From: JADGRA01 sp052143535
Lineage (GTDB): Bacteria; Myxococcota; Myxococcia; Myxococcales; Myxococcaceae
Direction of reading: 5' to 3'
Length of the DNA: 64,000 nucleotides
Assembly (NCBI GenBank): GCA_052143535.1
Contig: JBKQSS010000062.1
Span: 27,400-91,399 of the forward strand
The notes under the pieces are model-generated. The model saw only the letters and a list, made by a program, of their open reading frames with translations. It was not told the DNA's origin and searched no databases. Position 1 is the first letter of the stretch. Each line of letters begins with the position of its first letter. Positions 17,152-26,234 of this stretch are shown piece by piece. The position numbers and the translations under genes are program-made.

Positions 17152-18206
17152 TGGACGACGTCGTGAAGCCGCGGCGGCTGACTCAGTTCAGCCACTGCGC
17201 TGGTTGAGCCGCCAAGCTCCGACCGGCGGACCTGGCGCAGGTCCTGCGCCATTTGAAGACGAGAAAGGACGCACGGGCGCTGGTGGGCTTTGCCACGCAC
17301 GACGACGCCGCCGTTTACCAGCTGTCCTCCACCCAAGCGGTGGTGTCGACCGTGGACTTCTTTCCTCCCGTCGTCGACGACCCTTTCGCCTACGGACAAA
17401 TTGCCGCCGCCAACGCGCTCTCCGACGTCTGGGCGATGGGGGCCCGTCCACTCTTCGCCCTCAATCTCGTGGCATTCCCGACCCAAGCGTTGGGGCTGAA
17501 GGTGCTCCAGGCCATCCTCCAAGGGGGCCAGAGCAAGGCGGACGAGGCTGGCATCCCGGTACTCGGTGGCCACTCCATCGACGACCCGGAGCCGAAGTAT
17601 GGAATGGCTGTCACCGGCGTCGTCCACCCCCGCCACATCCTCACCAACGCCGGTGGTCGGTCCGGGGACGTGCTGTTACTCACCAAGCCCATCGGCTCCG
17701 GCATCGCCACCACTGCCATCCGGCGCGGCTTGGCCAGTGCGGAGCTCACCGGGCGCGTCACGGCGTTGATGGCGGAGCTCAACCGGCGCGCCGGCGAGCT
17801 TTTCGCCTCGCGGCGCTTCGCCGTGCACGCGCTCACTGACGTCACCGGATTTGGCTTACTCGGACACCTCTCCGAGCTGGCCTTGGCCGCGCGGGTGCGT
17901 GCGCGGCTGCACCTGTCGCACATCCCCATTCTCGAAGGGGTGCCGGCTCTGGCCGAAGGGGGGGTGGTGCCGGCGGGGAGTGTCTCCAACCTCGAGCACT
18001 TCGGGGGGGCGGTGCGCTTCCCCGAGGGGCTTCCCCGCCACGTCCAGTTGGTGCTCTCAGACGCGCAAACCAACGGCGGGCTCCTCGCCGCGCTACCGGC
18101 CGGGGACGCGAGCCGGGCCCAGCGCGCGCTGGAGCGGGTGGGCATCGAGGCGGCCAACATTGGCGAGCTTTTCCGGGGGCGGCCGGGCATTGACGTGGTC
18201 GAATAG
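17151..18206 (+). CDS. selD: selenide, water dikinase SelD, a selenocysteine-containing form
   Basis: SelD makes selenophosphate from selenide and ATP for selenocysteine and selenouridine. The frame from ATG at 17151 encodes LTQFSHCAG, then in-frame TGA at 17205-17207, then AAKLRPADLAQVL, and continues without a break to TAG at 18204-18206. The TGA sits where E. coli SelD has catalytic Cys17, three residues before the essential lysine (Lys22 here), so it is read as Sec19. Downstream, THDDAAVY, VVSTVDFFPPVVDDPFAYGQIAAANALSDVWAMG motifs fit SelD. 351 residues with Sec. A naive call would start at 17253 and lose the active site. Confidence 0.93.
17205..17250 (+). promoter_or_regulatory. UGA selenocysteine codon and candidate bacterial SECIS hairpin
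   Basis: Twenty bases after the TGA, GGACCT (17228-17233) pairs perfectly with AGGTCC (17239-17244) around a GGCGC loop. GGCG at 17225 and CGCC at 17247 can extend it across a small bulge. Size and distance fit a SelB-binding SECIS inside the coding region. The fold was not computed. Confidence 0.6.
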
Positions 18207-18254
18207 CGCACAACTGGGCACTGCCTGCTCTCCGGCGTAGCATTCCGCCTCGAG

Positions 18255-19046
18255 ATGACCGGGCTCCTCGCGCTCGCCGCGCTCCTTTCCGCCGCACCCG
18301 CTGGCGCAGAAGCGCCGGAGCGAGCTCCGAGAATTGTCCTCGACCCGGGTCACGGCGGCGCCCAGGAGGGCGCGCTCGGCCCAGACGGCCTCTTCGAGAA
18401 GACATTGGCGCTGGACCTCGCCAAAGCCCTCAAAGCGGAGCTCGAGCGCGGCGGGGCCGAGGTGCTGCTCACCCGCGAGCAGGACGTCTTGCTGCCCCTC
18501 TCGGACCGGGTGGTGTTCGCCAACCATGCTCGCCCGGACCTCTTTCTGTCGCTGCACGCCAACTCCATGCCCACCCGGAAGCTCCGAGCGCGGGTGGAGG
18601 GCATTCAGACATTCTTCCTCTCGGCCAGCGCCTCCGGAGAGGACGCGCTGCGAACCGCCAGTCAGGAGAACGCCGGAGCCGGGACGTCGGGAGCCACGCC
18701 GGCGCAGCGCGACACACTGGCCTTCATTCTCGCGGACCTGCAGCGTGGCGAGGCGCATGTCGACAGCGCGCGGCTGGCGTACGCGCTCCACCGCCGTCTC
18801 GTGACGAGCACCGGGGCGATGGACCTTGGCGTGCAACAGGCGCCGTTCTACGTGCTGATGGGGGTGGAGGCCCCGGCCGTGCTGGTGGAGGTGGGCTTCA
18901 TCTCCCACCCCTCCGAGGGACGGCGTCTGGCCGACCCCACTTACCGAGCTCGCCTGGTTTCGGCCCTCACCGAGGGCATCCGCGCCTTCCTCGCCGAGGT
19001 GGAGGTCCGCGACCGGGCCCCCGCTGCCCCGTCCGCCAGTCGCTGA
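18255..19046 (+). CDS. N-acetylmuramoyl-L-alanine amidase, Amidase_3 type
   Basis: 263 residues, zinc amidase that cleaves the peptide stem from peptidoglycan during division or remodelling. The signal peptide covers about residues 1-20. Metal ligands and catalytic residues are visible: His in VLDPGHGG near 36, Glu in LFEKTLALD, His in LSLHANS near 103 and Glu in LVEVGFISHP near 217. There is no AMIN or SPOR domain, so localisation must come from elsewhere. The next genes are rph and rdgB. Confidence 0.9.
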   Translation: MTGLLALAALLSAAPAGAEAPERAPRIVLDPGHGGAQEGALGPDGLFEKTLALDLAKALKAELERGGAEVLLTREQDVLLPLSDRVVFANHARPDLFLSLHANSMPTRKLRARVEGIQTFFLSASASGEDALRTASQENAGAGTSGATPAQRDTLAFILADLQRGEAHVDSARLAYALHRRLVTSTGAMDLGVQQAPFYVLMGVEAPAVLVEVGFISHPSEGRRLADPTYRARLVSALTEGIRAFLAEVEVRDRAPAAPSASR

Positions 19047-19109
19047 GGGACGGCGCAAGTCTGCTAAGGCAAGCACTCCACGCTTTCTTCAAAGACGCAG
19101 AGGACTGCC

Positions 19110-19823
19110 ATGCGGTCGTTCAATCGGGGCCCGTTCGAGCTTCGGCCGGTGCAATTGGTCGCGGGCGTGGCCCGCTACGCCGAGGGCTCGGCCGAAGTCC
19201 GCGTCGGGCACACCCTCGTCCGCGTCACCTGCTCGGTGGAGGACCGCGTTCCTCCGCACCTGGTGGGAAAGAATTCCGGCTGGGTGACTGCCGAGTACGG
19301 GATGCTGCCCCGAGCCACCCATTCCCGGAGCGCCCGGGAGGCTGCCAAGGGAAAACAGACGGGAAGAACACAGGAAATCCAGCGGCTCATCGGCCGCGCC
19401 CTGCGGGCTTCGGTGGACTTGTCGAAGCTCGGTCCAAGGACATTCACTCTGGACTGCGACGTGCTGGAGGCAGACGGCGGCACCCGCTGCGCGTCCATCA
19501 CCGGGGCCTACGTCGCCCTGGTGCAGGCGCTGCAGGCGCTGCACAAAAAGGGCACGCTCAGTCAGCTGCCGTCGACGATGCCGGTGGCCGCCGTCTCCGT
19601 CGGCGTGGTGGGCGGGGCGGTGGTGGTGGACCTCGACTACGAGGAGGACTCCAGCGCTGAGGTGGACATGAATATTGTGGCCACCGCCGAAGGCCATCTG
19701 GTGGAGGTGCAGGGGACCGCCGAGCACGGCGCCTTCGCACGGGCCCAGCTCGACGCCATGGTGGACGCGGGCCTGGCCGGTGTCGCTCAGCTGGTGGCTC
19801 GGCAGCGGCAGGCTCTCGGGTGA
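19110..19823 (+). CDS. rph: ribonuclease PH
   Basis: 237 residues. Phosphorolytic 3' exoribonuclease that trims tRNA precursors. Diagnostic blocks are NWVTAEY-type GWVTAEYGMLPRATHSR, GKQTGRTQEIQRLIGRALRA (phosphate site) near residues 83-105, LDCDVLEADGGTR near 113 and VDMNIVATAEGHLVEVQGTAE near 185. The stop overlaps the rdgB start in a GTGA, the common rph-rdgB pairing. Confidence 0.96.
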   Translation: MRSFNRGPFELRPVQLVAGVARYAEGSAEVRVGHTLVRVTCSVEDRVPPHLVGKNSGWVTAEYGMLPRATHSRSAREAAKGKQTGRTQEIQRLIGRALRASVDLSKLGPRTFTLDCDVLEADGGTRCASITGAYVALVQALQALHKKGTLSQLPSTMPVAAVSVGVVGGAVVVDLDYEEDSSAEVDMNIVATAEGHLVEVQGTAEHGAFARAQLDAMVDAGLAGVAQLVARQRQALG

Positions 19824-20440
19824 GGCGGCCGCTCCTCTTCGCCACCAGCAACCCCGGGAAGCTTCGTGAGCTGCGAGCCTTGGCCAGCGGCCTCCAGGTG
19901 CACTCGGCTGAAGAGGTCGGTCCGCTGCCCGTGGTTGAAGAGACGGAGCCCACCCTCGAAGGAAACGCACGCAAGAAGGCGCTCGCCTGGGCGAGGGCCT
20001 CCTCGTTGGTGACGCTGGCCGACGACTCCGGGCTCTTCGTCGACGCGCTGCAGGGCCGGCCCGGTGTGCACTCGGCGCGTTATGCACCGGGAGACGACGC
20101 GGCACGTGTCCGTCGACTTCTCGAGGAGCTCCGCGACGTACCCCTCGCTGCCCGCTCCGCGGCCTTCCGTTGCTGCTTGTGTCTGGCTGCTCCCTCGGGC
20201 CAAACCGTCGTCGAGACGGGGAGCTGCCAGGGAGCCATCAGCCTAGAGCCCCGTGGCGCGGAGGGCTTCGGGTATGACCCGGTGGTGCTCATCCCCGAGC
20301 TGCAGCGCACCCTTGGCGAGCTCTCGCTCGCCGAGAAGAGTCGTCTGTCCCACCGGGCACGCGCTTTCGCCCAGATGCGGCCCTGGTTGTCGGCATACGG
20401 CGCAGGACTCTGGCCCGAGCAGGGGACGCTGCCCCCTTGA
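19820..20440 (+). CDS. rdgB: XTP/dITP diphosphatase RdgB (Ham1 family)
   Basis: 206 residues. House-cleaning enzyme that hydrolyses dITP, XTP and dXTP. FATSNPGKLRELRAL at the N-terminus, ENARKKALAWA-type GNARKKALAWARAS, LADDSGLFVDALQGRPGVHSARYA and GFGYDPVVLIPEL are the family signature blocks, followed by LAEKSRLSHRARAF. GTG start at 19820 overlaps the rph stop, so translation is coupled. Confidence 0.95.
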   Translation: MRRPLLFATSNPGKLRELRALASGLQVHSAEEVGPLPVVEETEPTLEGNARKKALAWARASSLVTLADDSGLFVDALQGRPGVHSARYAPGDDAARVRRLLEELRDVPLAARSAAFRCCLCLAAPSGQTVVETGSCQGAISLEPRGAEGFGYDPVVLIPELQRTLGELSLAEKSRLSHRARAFAQMRPWLSAYGAGLWPEQGTLPP

Positions 20441-20479
20441 GTTGGCAGCCAGGGGCGCCGAGATGCTACGGGGCCCCTG

Positions 20480-21565
20480 GTGAGCCTTTCTCGGAGACCG
20501 GACGACCAGCCGCGGGATGGCCTCGCCGGCCCGCTGGAGGAGACTCCGGCACCCGTCCGGCAGGTGCTCTTTCGCGCTCTGATGGGCGCGCTGGCTGGCT
20601 CTCTGGTGGTGACGCTGGCCGTCGTCTACCTGCGCATCTCGCGGCAGCGCTTCCTGGACGACGTCCTGTCGGCACACCCCGGCCCCTTGCTCTTCGCCGT
20701 GGCCGGTGGCTTCGTGCTGATGGGGTTTCAGTCCCTCCGCTGGTGGACGGTGATGCGCTCGGTGCTTCCCGGACTGCGCTTCGGCCATGCCTACCGAGCC
20801 ATCCTCGTCGGCTTCTTCTTCAACTCGCTTCTGCCGCTGCGTGGCGGAGACCTTCTCCGGGTGCAATACCTGGGGCGGCGGACCGGCGTCAGCCGGGCCA
20901 AGCTGCTCGGGAACGAGGTGGTGGACCACTTCAGCGACCGATGGGGTTGGGTGGCCGCGTTTCCCATCGTCTGTCTGGTGAGCCTGCTGTTGCCTGCCCA
21001 TGAGAGGCCCCCTCTTTGGCTTTTCCGCGCGCTCGCCGTCATGGCCTGCGTCATCGGCGCGGTGGCAACGCTGTTGGTGGCCATGAGGAGCCGGCGGTGG
21101 CGGCGCGACGCGCAGGGACGGCCCTGGGGACCGGAGTGGTTGGGCAACCTCCGGGAGGGCTTCGCCGCGACGAACTGGAAGCGGCTCCTCGTCGTGGAAA
21201 CCCTCCTCGCCCCACTGCCCTGGCTCTGGGAGACGTTCGTCATCCTCGTCGCCAGCCGGGCGGTGGACCTGGCCCTCACCCCGATGCAGGCCTACGGGGC
21301 GCTCACCGCTTGGAACCTCGCCAGCATCATCCCCAGCCCGGGGAACGCCGGCTCCTTCGAGGCCAGCGGGACGCTGGCACTGGGCTGGCTCGGCGTCCCA
21401 CCAGCCAGGGCCCTGGCTTTCGTCTTTCTCTACCACCTCACCCAAGTGCTCCCCGGCATGGTGGCGGCCGCCGGCCTCCTCGCGGCCGAAGGCGAGCGCT
21501 TCTTCGGGAAAGGAAGCCTCTTTCGAGGGCTGGCAGCGATGACCCAGCCGCCGCTTTCCCGCTGA
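20480..21565 (+). CDS. lysylphosphatidylglycerol synthase TM region / flippase-like membrane protein
   Basis: 361 residues with about seven to eight membrane segments (for example ALMGALAGSLVVTLAVVYL, LLFAVAGGFVLMGF and VIGAVATLLVAM). The LLPLRGGDLLRVQYLGRRTGVSR motif near residue 120 and IIPSPGNAGSFEASGTLAL near 285 are typical of the UPF0104/MprF transmembrane domain, where the P-x-x-G-x-x-G loop lies. It lacks the soluble synthase domain. Role in lipid flipping is inferred from the family. GTG start. Confidence 0.85.
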   Translation: MSLSRRPDDQPRDGLAGPLEETPAPVRQVLFRALMGALAGSLVVTLAVVYLRISRQRFLDDVLSAHPGPLLFAVAGGFVLMGFQSLRWWTVMRSVLPGLRFGHAYRAILVGFFFNSLLPLRGGDLLRVQYLGRRTGVSRAKLLGNEVVDHFSDRWGWVAAFPIVCLVSLLLPAHERPPLWLFRALAVMACVIGAVATLLVAMRSRRWRRDAQGRPWGPEWLGNLREGFAATNWKRLLVVETLLAPLPWLWETFVILVASRAVDLALTPMQAYGALTAWNLASIIPSPGNAGSFEASGTLALGWLGVPPARALAFVFLYHLTQVLPGMVAAAGLLAAEGERFFGKGSLFRGLAAMTQPPLSR

Positions 21566-21658
21566 AATTGCGGGCCTTTCTACCCTCCCTGGCCTCGGCG
21601 TGAGGGGACCGTGTAGTCTCGAGCCGTACGTAGCATTACACCGGGGGCGGAAGCGGAC

Positions 21659-22147
21659 ATGGGGCGCAGTATGACCGACGAGTTGGACCTCATCGGACTC
21701 GGTGCTGGCCGAGTTTTTCTGCCAGGCGAGGCCGCCTCGGCCGGTGACATCCCGCTGCAGCTACGCCTTCTCCCCAGTGAGGTGCGGGCCCTGGTGCACG
21801 GCGCCCGTCTGCTCGGAGTCTGCGTTTCGCGGCTCGTCTCTTGGGCAGGCTCGGTCAATCCCGACGAGGCTGCACTGCCCCGTTGGCAGCGCCCCTTCGT
21901 AAATGACAACCAGCTGGTTCGGTTGTGCCTGATGCTCGACCCAGGCGCGCTGCGAGTCTCGACGGTGCTGGCGGACCGCTTCGACATTGAGGTGGAAACC
22001 TACCTTGCGGCCCGAAGCTTCGACTGGTTGCGCCGCATCCGGGCGCGCCACCCCGAGGACCGGCGCTGGGAGCGCCTCGTCGTCCCGGGACCCCGCATCG
22101 GCTGGCGCGTCGGCGCCGACAATAGTTCCGGACTGCGTCTCGCCTGA
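21659..22147 (+). CDS. hypothetical protein, 162 residues
   Basis: Soluble, no signal peptide, unknown family. N-terminal MTDELDLIGLGAGRVFLP, then amphipathic helices (LQLRLLPSEVRALVHGARLLGVCVSRLVS) and a charged RRIRARHPEDRRWERLV segment near the C-terminus. The reading frame has the expected codon bias and fills the space between two genes. An alternative ATG is at 21671. I can assign no function. Confidence 0.6.
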   Translation: MGRSMTDELDLIGLGAGRVFLPGEAASAGDIPLQLRLLPSEVRALVHGARLLGVCVSRLVSWAGSVNPDEAALPRWQRPFVNDNQLVRLCLMLDPGALRVSTVLADRFDIEVETYLAARSFDWLRRIRARHPEDRRWERLVVPGPRIGWRVGADNSSGLRLA

Positions 22148-22264
22148 GAGGGGCCGCCCCCTGCGCCGCGGGTGCTCGGCCGCGGCCCTCCGAGGCCCGG
22201 GGGAGAATTCCGCTGACTGGTTTCGGGCTATGAGACCCCATCCATCGCTTGTTGGGAGTCGCTC

Positions 22265-22681
22265 ATGGGCCGCCTTCGCCGAGTCTCCACCTTCCTTCTG
22301 CCGCTCGCACTTGCGCTCCTGGCCGGCGCCGTAAGCCTCGGGCAGCAACCGACCACGACAGGTTCTTCCCAGGAGAAGGGGAAGCTGATGCTGACTGTTT
22401 TCCTCAAGCACGACCAGTCGAAGACGTTGACTCAACTGAAGCAACAGCTGGACGACTCGGGCTTCTGGCAGAAATTCCCGCCCGCCGGGGTGGAGGTCGT
22501 CTCCTGGTACGTGATGATGGGCATCGGCCAGGTGGTGACGCTGCGCTTCCCGCCGGAAAAGCTGCGCGAAATTAACCTGGCGATTGAGCAGAGCGCCTGG
22601 GGCGCCTACCGTACAGAGTTCTATCCGACCTACGACTACCGAGCGATCGCCGAGGCGCAGCGCAACCAGCCCCGAAGGTGA
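22265..22681 (+). CDS. small exported conserved protein
   Basis: 138 residues with a clear signal peptide (RRVSTFLLPLALALLAGAVSLG). The mature part starts GKLMLTVFLKHDQSKTLTQL, continues with FWQKFPPAGVEVVSWYVMMGIG and VVTLRFPPEKLREINLAIEQ, and ends with AYRTEFYPTYDY. It reads like a small alpha/beta ferredoxin-like fold seen in many proteobacteria without a known function. It precedes tRNA-Pro. Confidence 0.7.
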   Translation: MGRLRRVSTFLLPLALALLAGAVSLGQQPTTTGSSQEKGKLMLTVFLKHDQSKTLTQLKQQLDDSGFWQKFPPAGVEVVSWYVMMGIGQVVTLRFPPEKLREINLAIEQSAWGAYRTEFYPTYDYRAIAEAQRNQPRR

Positions 22682-22823
22682 CAGCCACCTCAGGCGGGCC
22701 GCCGCACCCGGCTCTCGCGGACAAGGGCGTCCTCGTCTTTTTCGTGGCGCACGAAGTCACGCCCGAAGCCCTCTCTCTGGACTTGACCCAAACCAACCCC
22801 TCGTGTTCACTGCGCGGCCGACT

Positions 22824-22899
<76 letters not shown>

Positions 22900-23016
22900 C
22901 CTCCTTCGCCTCGTGAGCTCCCCTAGAGCCCTTCCCGCGGCAGTGGCGCCTCGCGCAGGCCGCGCCTGGTACCGCATTGCCCGCCGCTCCTCGAGCTGCC
23001 TCGGCCAGGGGGACGC

Positions 23017-23616
23017 TTGAGCAGTGCACGTGCCCTCGGAGCCACGGTGCTGCTGTGCGTGAGCAGCACGCGGGCGCGGGCCGATGCGCAGCACACCATT
23101 GGACCGAGCTACCAGCTGACGGTCATCAACACCAAGCAAGGCAACCAATCGCTCGTGCAGGCCCCGGGCATCAGCTACGCCGCGACGCTCGGCAGCGAGT
23201 GGGGATTCCAGGCCAATTTCACCGGCTATTTCCCAGTGTCGGCCTACCAGAATGGGATGCACTTCGACATCCCCACCATCTACAGCAGCGCCTGGGGCAT
23301 CGACGCCGTCTTCGCGGCCATGCGCCGGTTCTGCTTCCTCGCCGGCATCCAGCTCGACGTCGGCCTCGGGCCTCACTTCGACGGCTTGGTGATGAAGGGG
23401 AACCGCTACGCCAACAATGGCGGCTATTCTGACTTCAACAGCTTCACTGCCGGGGTGGGACTGAATGCTCTCCTCCGCTGGCGGGTGGGACATGGACCGG
23501 TCAGTCTCGCTGCCTTCGGCAGCGGAGCGGTCGACTTCCTCGACTTGCTTCACGGGAGCGACCTCAACGTCGGCTATGCGTTGACTGCAGGTGCGCTGGT
23601 GGGAGTCGATTTATGA
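23017..23616 (+). CDS. outer-membrane beta-barrel-like hypothetical protein
   Basis: 199 residues. A short signal (LGATVLLCVSSTRARA) is followed by alternating aromatic/hydrophobic strands (GISYAATLGSEWGFQANFTGYF, IQLDVGLGPHFDGL, FTAGVGLNALLRWRVG). It looks like an eight-strand barrel. The start is TTG at 23017, preceded by AGGGGG at good spacing. The stop overlaps the next lipoprotein start (ATGA at 23613), so the two are likely partners. Function unknown. Confidence 0.65.
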   Translation: MSSARALGATVLLCVSSTRARADAQHTIGPSYQLTVINTKQGNQSLVQAPGISYAATLGSEWGFQANFTGYFPVSAYQNGMHFDIPTIYSSAWGIDAVFAAMRRFCFLAGIQLDVGLGPHFDGLVMKGNRYANNGGYSDFNSFTAGVGLNALLRWRVGHGPVSLAAFGSGAVDFLDLLHGSDLNVGYALTAGALVGVDL

Positions 23617-24611
23617 GGCCCCTCAGGACACTGCTCTCGGTGCTACTGGCGGCGGCTGTCGTCGGCTGCTTGGGGCCCTACCAAATGATTGGCGAGGAGC
23701 TGGACCCCACCGTTCCCCTCGGGGACCAGCCCACATGGATACAGGCCACGCCGGAACAGACGACGCTCATTGTCTTTGCCCGGCCGGACGGAGGTTTCTC
23801 GGCGCCCTTCTCGCTGACCACCATCGCCAGCGACCTATCCACCGTCATCCTCACCGGGACGTACTCGTCGACAGCCACCGAGGTCACCCTCAACAGCACA
23901 CTGAAGTACACCCTCGATTACCAGTACGACGTCTCGGTCACGTCGCGCACCGGCGCGCAGCGCTTCAACGTCGACGGCGGCGCGACCTACACCACCAGCC
24001 TCGATGGTGGAATCCTCACGCTGACGGGAACTCCTGCCCTGGGCAGCTTCGTCGCCTTCCCACAAGCGCTGGCCAATCTTCAGGCCACCACTCAGGCCGA
24101 GGCCAACTGTGTGCTGCGTGTCTATGACTTGACGGTCATCAGCGCCGAGGCCCGCATCCTTGGCTTCAACGGGCCGGCCATCATCCAGTACACCAGCCCC
24201 GCCAACTTCAACGGCGTCATCAGCGGCTTCCTCGGCATCAGCGTGCAGAGTCTCTTCAATCCAAACGTCACCCAGGTCTTCCAAAACTACAGCGACTTCT
24301 CGGGCTTCGTGCTCGACGGAACCCAGTACACGGTGACCGACCTCAACGGCAACGGCTACCTCTCCGACGTCGTCAACTTCCAGATGGCGGGAGTTCCTCC
24401 GTCGGACGGCGGCCCAACGGCGCCCGGCATCTCAGGCCAGGTGGCCTATGGGAATGCGCAGGGGAGTCCGCCGAGCATTCTCATCAACGGCGGCACGCCC
24501 TCGGCAGGCTCCTACCAGCTCACCCTCGACGGTGGGTCGACCTTCCTCATCAGCTACGCCGTGCTCGACTCCATCGATGTCACGCCCTGCGTCTCGACGC
24601 CGCAGCAGTGA
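23613..24611 (+). CDS. large lipoprotein of unknown function
   Basis: 332 residues. The signal peptide ends in VVGC (Cys19). The mature protein is beta-rich, with Thr/Ser-rich strands such as TVILTGTYSSTATEVTLNSTLKY-like stretches, and carries a single late disulfide candidate (CVLRVYD, TPCVS). It is coupled by ATGA to the barrel protein before it. It converges on sdhB, 19 bases away. No family recognised. Confidence 0.7.
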   Translation: MRPLRTLLSVLLAAAVVGCLGPYQMIGEELDPTVPLGDQPTWIQATPEQTTLIVFARPDGGFSAPFSLTTIASDLSTVILTGTYSSTATEVTLNSTLKYTLDYQYDVSVTSRTGAQRFNVDGGATYTTSLDGGILTLTGTPALGSFVAFPQALANLQATTQAEANCVLRVYDLTVISAEARILGFNGPAIIQYTSPANFNGVISGFLGISVQSLFNPNVTQVFQNYSDFSGFVLDGTQYTVTDLNGNGYLSDVVNFQMAGVPPSDGGPTAPGISGQVAYGNAQGSPPSILINGGTPSAGSYQLTLDGGSTFLISYAVLDSIDVTPCVSTPQQ

Positions 24612-24630
24612 GCCCGACGCCCTTCAGGGG

Positions 24631-25413
24631 CTAGCCCGCTTCTCCGCCGCCCGCTCCCGGCAGCCGGCGCCCCCAGCTGAGGCTCGCGCGGAGGTATTCG
24701 CGGTTGAAGCGGGCAATGTTGCCCAGGCTGATGCCCTTCGGACAAACAGCCTCGCACTCGCCGTGGTTGGTGCAGCTGCCGAAGCCTTCGGCATCCATCT
24801 GCGCCACCATCTTTCGCACCCGCTCGGGACGTTCTGGCTGCCCTTGCGGGAGCAGCGCCAGCTGGGAAACCTTCGCCGCGGTGAAGAGCATCGCCGAGGC
24901 GTTGGGACAGGCGGCAACGCAGGCGCCGCAACCAATGCACGCTGCTGCATCCATCGCGAGGTCAGCGTTCTCCTTGGCGACGGGCAAGCAGTTGGCGTCC
25001 TGGGCGCCGCCGATGGGAGCCGAGATGAAGCCCCCCGCAGCGATGATGCGGTCGAAGGCGCTGCGGTCGACGATGAGGTCCTTCACCACCGGAAAGGCGT
25101 TCGCCCGGAACGGCTCCAGGGTGAGAGTGTCACCGTCGTGAAAGCTGCGCATGTGCAACTGGCAGGAAGTGGTGCGTCGGCGCGGTCCATGAGCACTGCC
25201 GTTAATCACCACGCCGCACTGGCCGCAGATTCCCTCACGGCAGTCGTGGTCGAAGCCGATGGGTTCTTCGCCTCGGGCGATGAGGCGCTCGTTGACCACG
25301 TCCAGCATCTCCAGGAAAGACATCTCGGGGCTGATGTCCGGGGCCTGGTAGGTGACGAACCGCCCCGGGTCCCGGGCGTCTTTCTGGCGCCAGACGTTCA
25401 GGGTCACGTTCAC
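24631..25413 (-). CDS. sdhB: succinate dehydrogenase/fumarate reductase iron-sulfur subunit
   Basis: 260 residues. The plant-type [2Fe-2S] domain has DCREGICGQCG near 56-66. The C-terminal domain has CIGCGACVAACPNA near 152-165 and SCTNHGECEAVCPKGI near 213-228, for the [4Fe-4S] and [3Fe-4S] clusters. It passes electrons from SdhA to the cytochrome b subunit. GTG start at 25413 with no convincing ribosome site. It is 2.75 kb from sdhA, whereas sdhC-A-B genes are normally adjacent, so it may rely on a new promoter. Confidence 0.95.
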   Translation of the reverse strand: MNVTLNVWRQKDARDPGRFVTYQAPDISPEMSFLEMLDVVNERLIARGEEPIGFDHDCREGICGQCGVVINGSAHGPRRRTTSCQLHMRSFHDGDTLTLEPFRANAFPVVKDLIVDRSAFDRIIAAGGFISAPIGGAQDANCLPVAKENADLAMDAAACIGCGACVAACPNASAMLFTAAKVSQLALLPQGQPERPERVRKMVAQMDAEGFGSCTNHGECEAVCPKGISLGNIARFNREYLRASLSWGRRLPGAGGGEAG

Positions 25414-25816
25414 TTGTACACCGCCAAATTCTCTCTCATCAGAGGTGGCTCTCCTGCCGTTCCGAGGACCTTATACGTTCCACACTGTTTGCCTACCACC
25501 ACCAGACATTTCAATTTCGGGTGGCAGGCAGCAGAAGAGCGAATGCCCAAGCGCAAACGAGGCGGCCCTCGCCGGCCGATGCTCTCGAAGCAGGCCGGCT
25601 GCGCTGCAGTGGCGCCGGTTCGCCATTCTTGAAAGAACGGAAGCTGCTTCTTGAACTCGACAAGCCGCGTAAGAAGGAGTTCCAATGCCCGAGCCCAACC
25701 CCGGAAAATGGAGAACCTGCTCCCGGGGCCACGGTTACCGGGGCACGACCGGATGCTCACGTTGATGGAGGGGCAGTCGGCCGGTCCGGCCGAAAAGAGA
25801 GAGGGCGAGACCAGGC
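25414..25816. other. gene-free stretch within the sdh insertion
   Basis: No reading frame here looks like a protein. A 148-codon minus-strand frame crosses it but has no family features, and its stop merely overlaps the sdhB start. Promoter for sdhB, if any, should lie here; I see no consensus boxes. Confidence 0.5.
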
Positions 25817-26173
25817 GTGATTCGCAAGGCCACCACCATCGATGAGTACCTCTCAACCGTCACGGGCGAGAGGCGGAAGACCCTCGAGCAGCTGCGGCAA
25901 ACTATCCGGTCCATCATCCCCAAGGCCGAGGAATGCATCAGCTACCGAATTCCTGCCTTCCGTCTGGATGGCATCGTCATCGCGGGCTTCCTGGCAAGGG
26001 CCAAGGGCTGCTCATATGTCCCGTTTAGCGGAACGACGCTCAAGACCCTAACGAGCGATGTCCGTGGGTACGAGCAGACGAAAAGCTCTCTCCATTTTGA
26101 TGCCGACGAACCGCTTCCAACGGCCCTGGTCCGGAAGCTGATTAAGGTGCGCATCGCCGAAGCCGCGAAGTAG
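25817..26173 (+). CDS. DUF1801/YdhG-like domain protein
   Basis: 118 residues with the family pattern: TIDEYLSTVTGERRKTLEQLRQTI, IPKAEECISYRIPAFRLDG, GCSYVPFSG and SSLHFDADEPLPTALVRKLIKVRI. DUF1801 proteins are small single-domain proteins; the B. subtilis relative YdhG (FraI) is a frataxin-like iron protein. GTG start. It lies on the plus strand inside the block separating sdhB from sdhA, so it is accessory. Confidence 0.88.
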   Translation: MIRKATTIDEYLSTVTGERRKTLEQLRQTIRSIIPKAEECISYRIPAFRLDGIVIAGFLARAKGCSYVPFSGTTLKTLTSDVRGYEQTKSSLHFDADEPLPTALVRKLIKVRIAEAAK

Positions 26174-26234
26174 GTGCGACGCCCTCAGGCCCTGCGCCGG
26201 CTCGAAGCCGACGCGTCGTGGCGAGGGCCTACAA

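Noticed and set aside
17253..18206. SelD starting at the ATG at 17253
   Set aside because: It would lack the catalytic residue and lysine; the upstream frame is a clear SelD N-terminus with one UGA.
25410..25856. 148-codon minus-strand frame ahead of sdhB
   Set aside because: Odd composition, no family features, no ribosome site; it ends in the sdhB start only by coincidence of GTGA.
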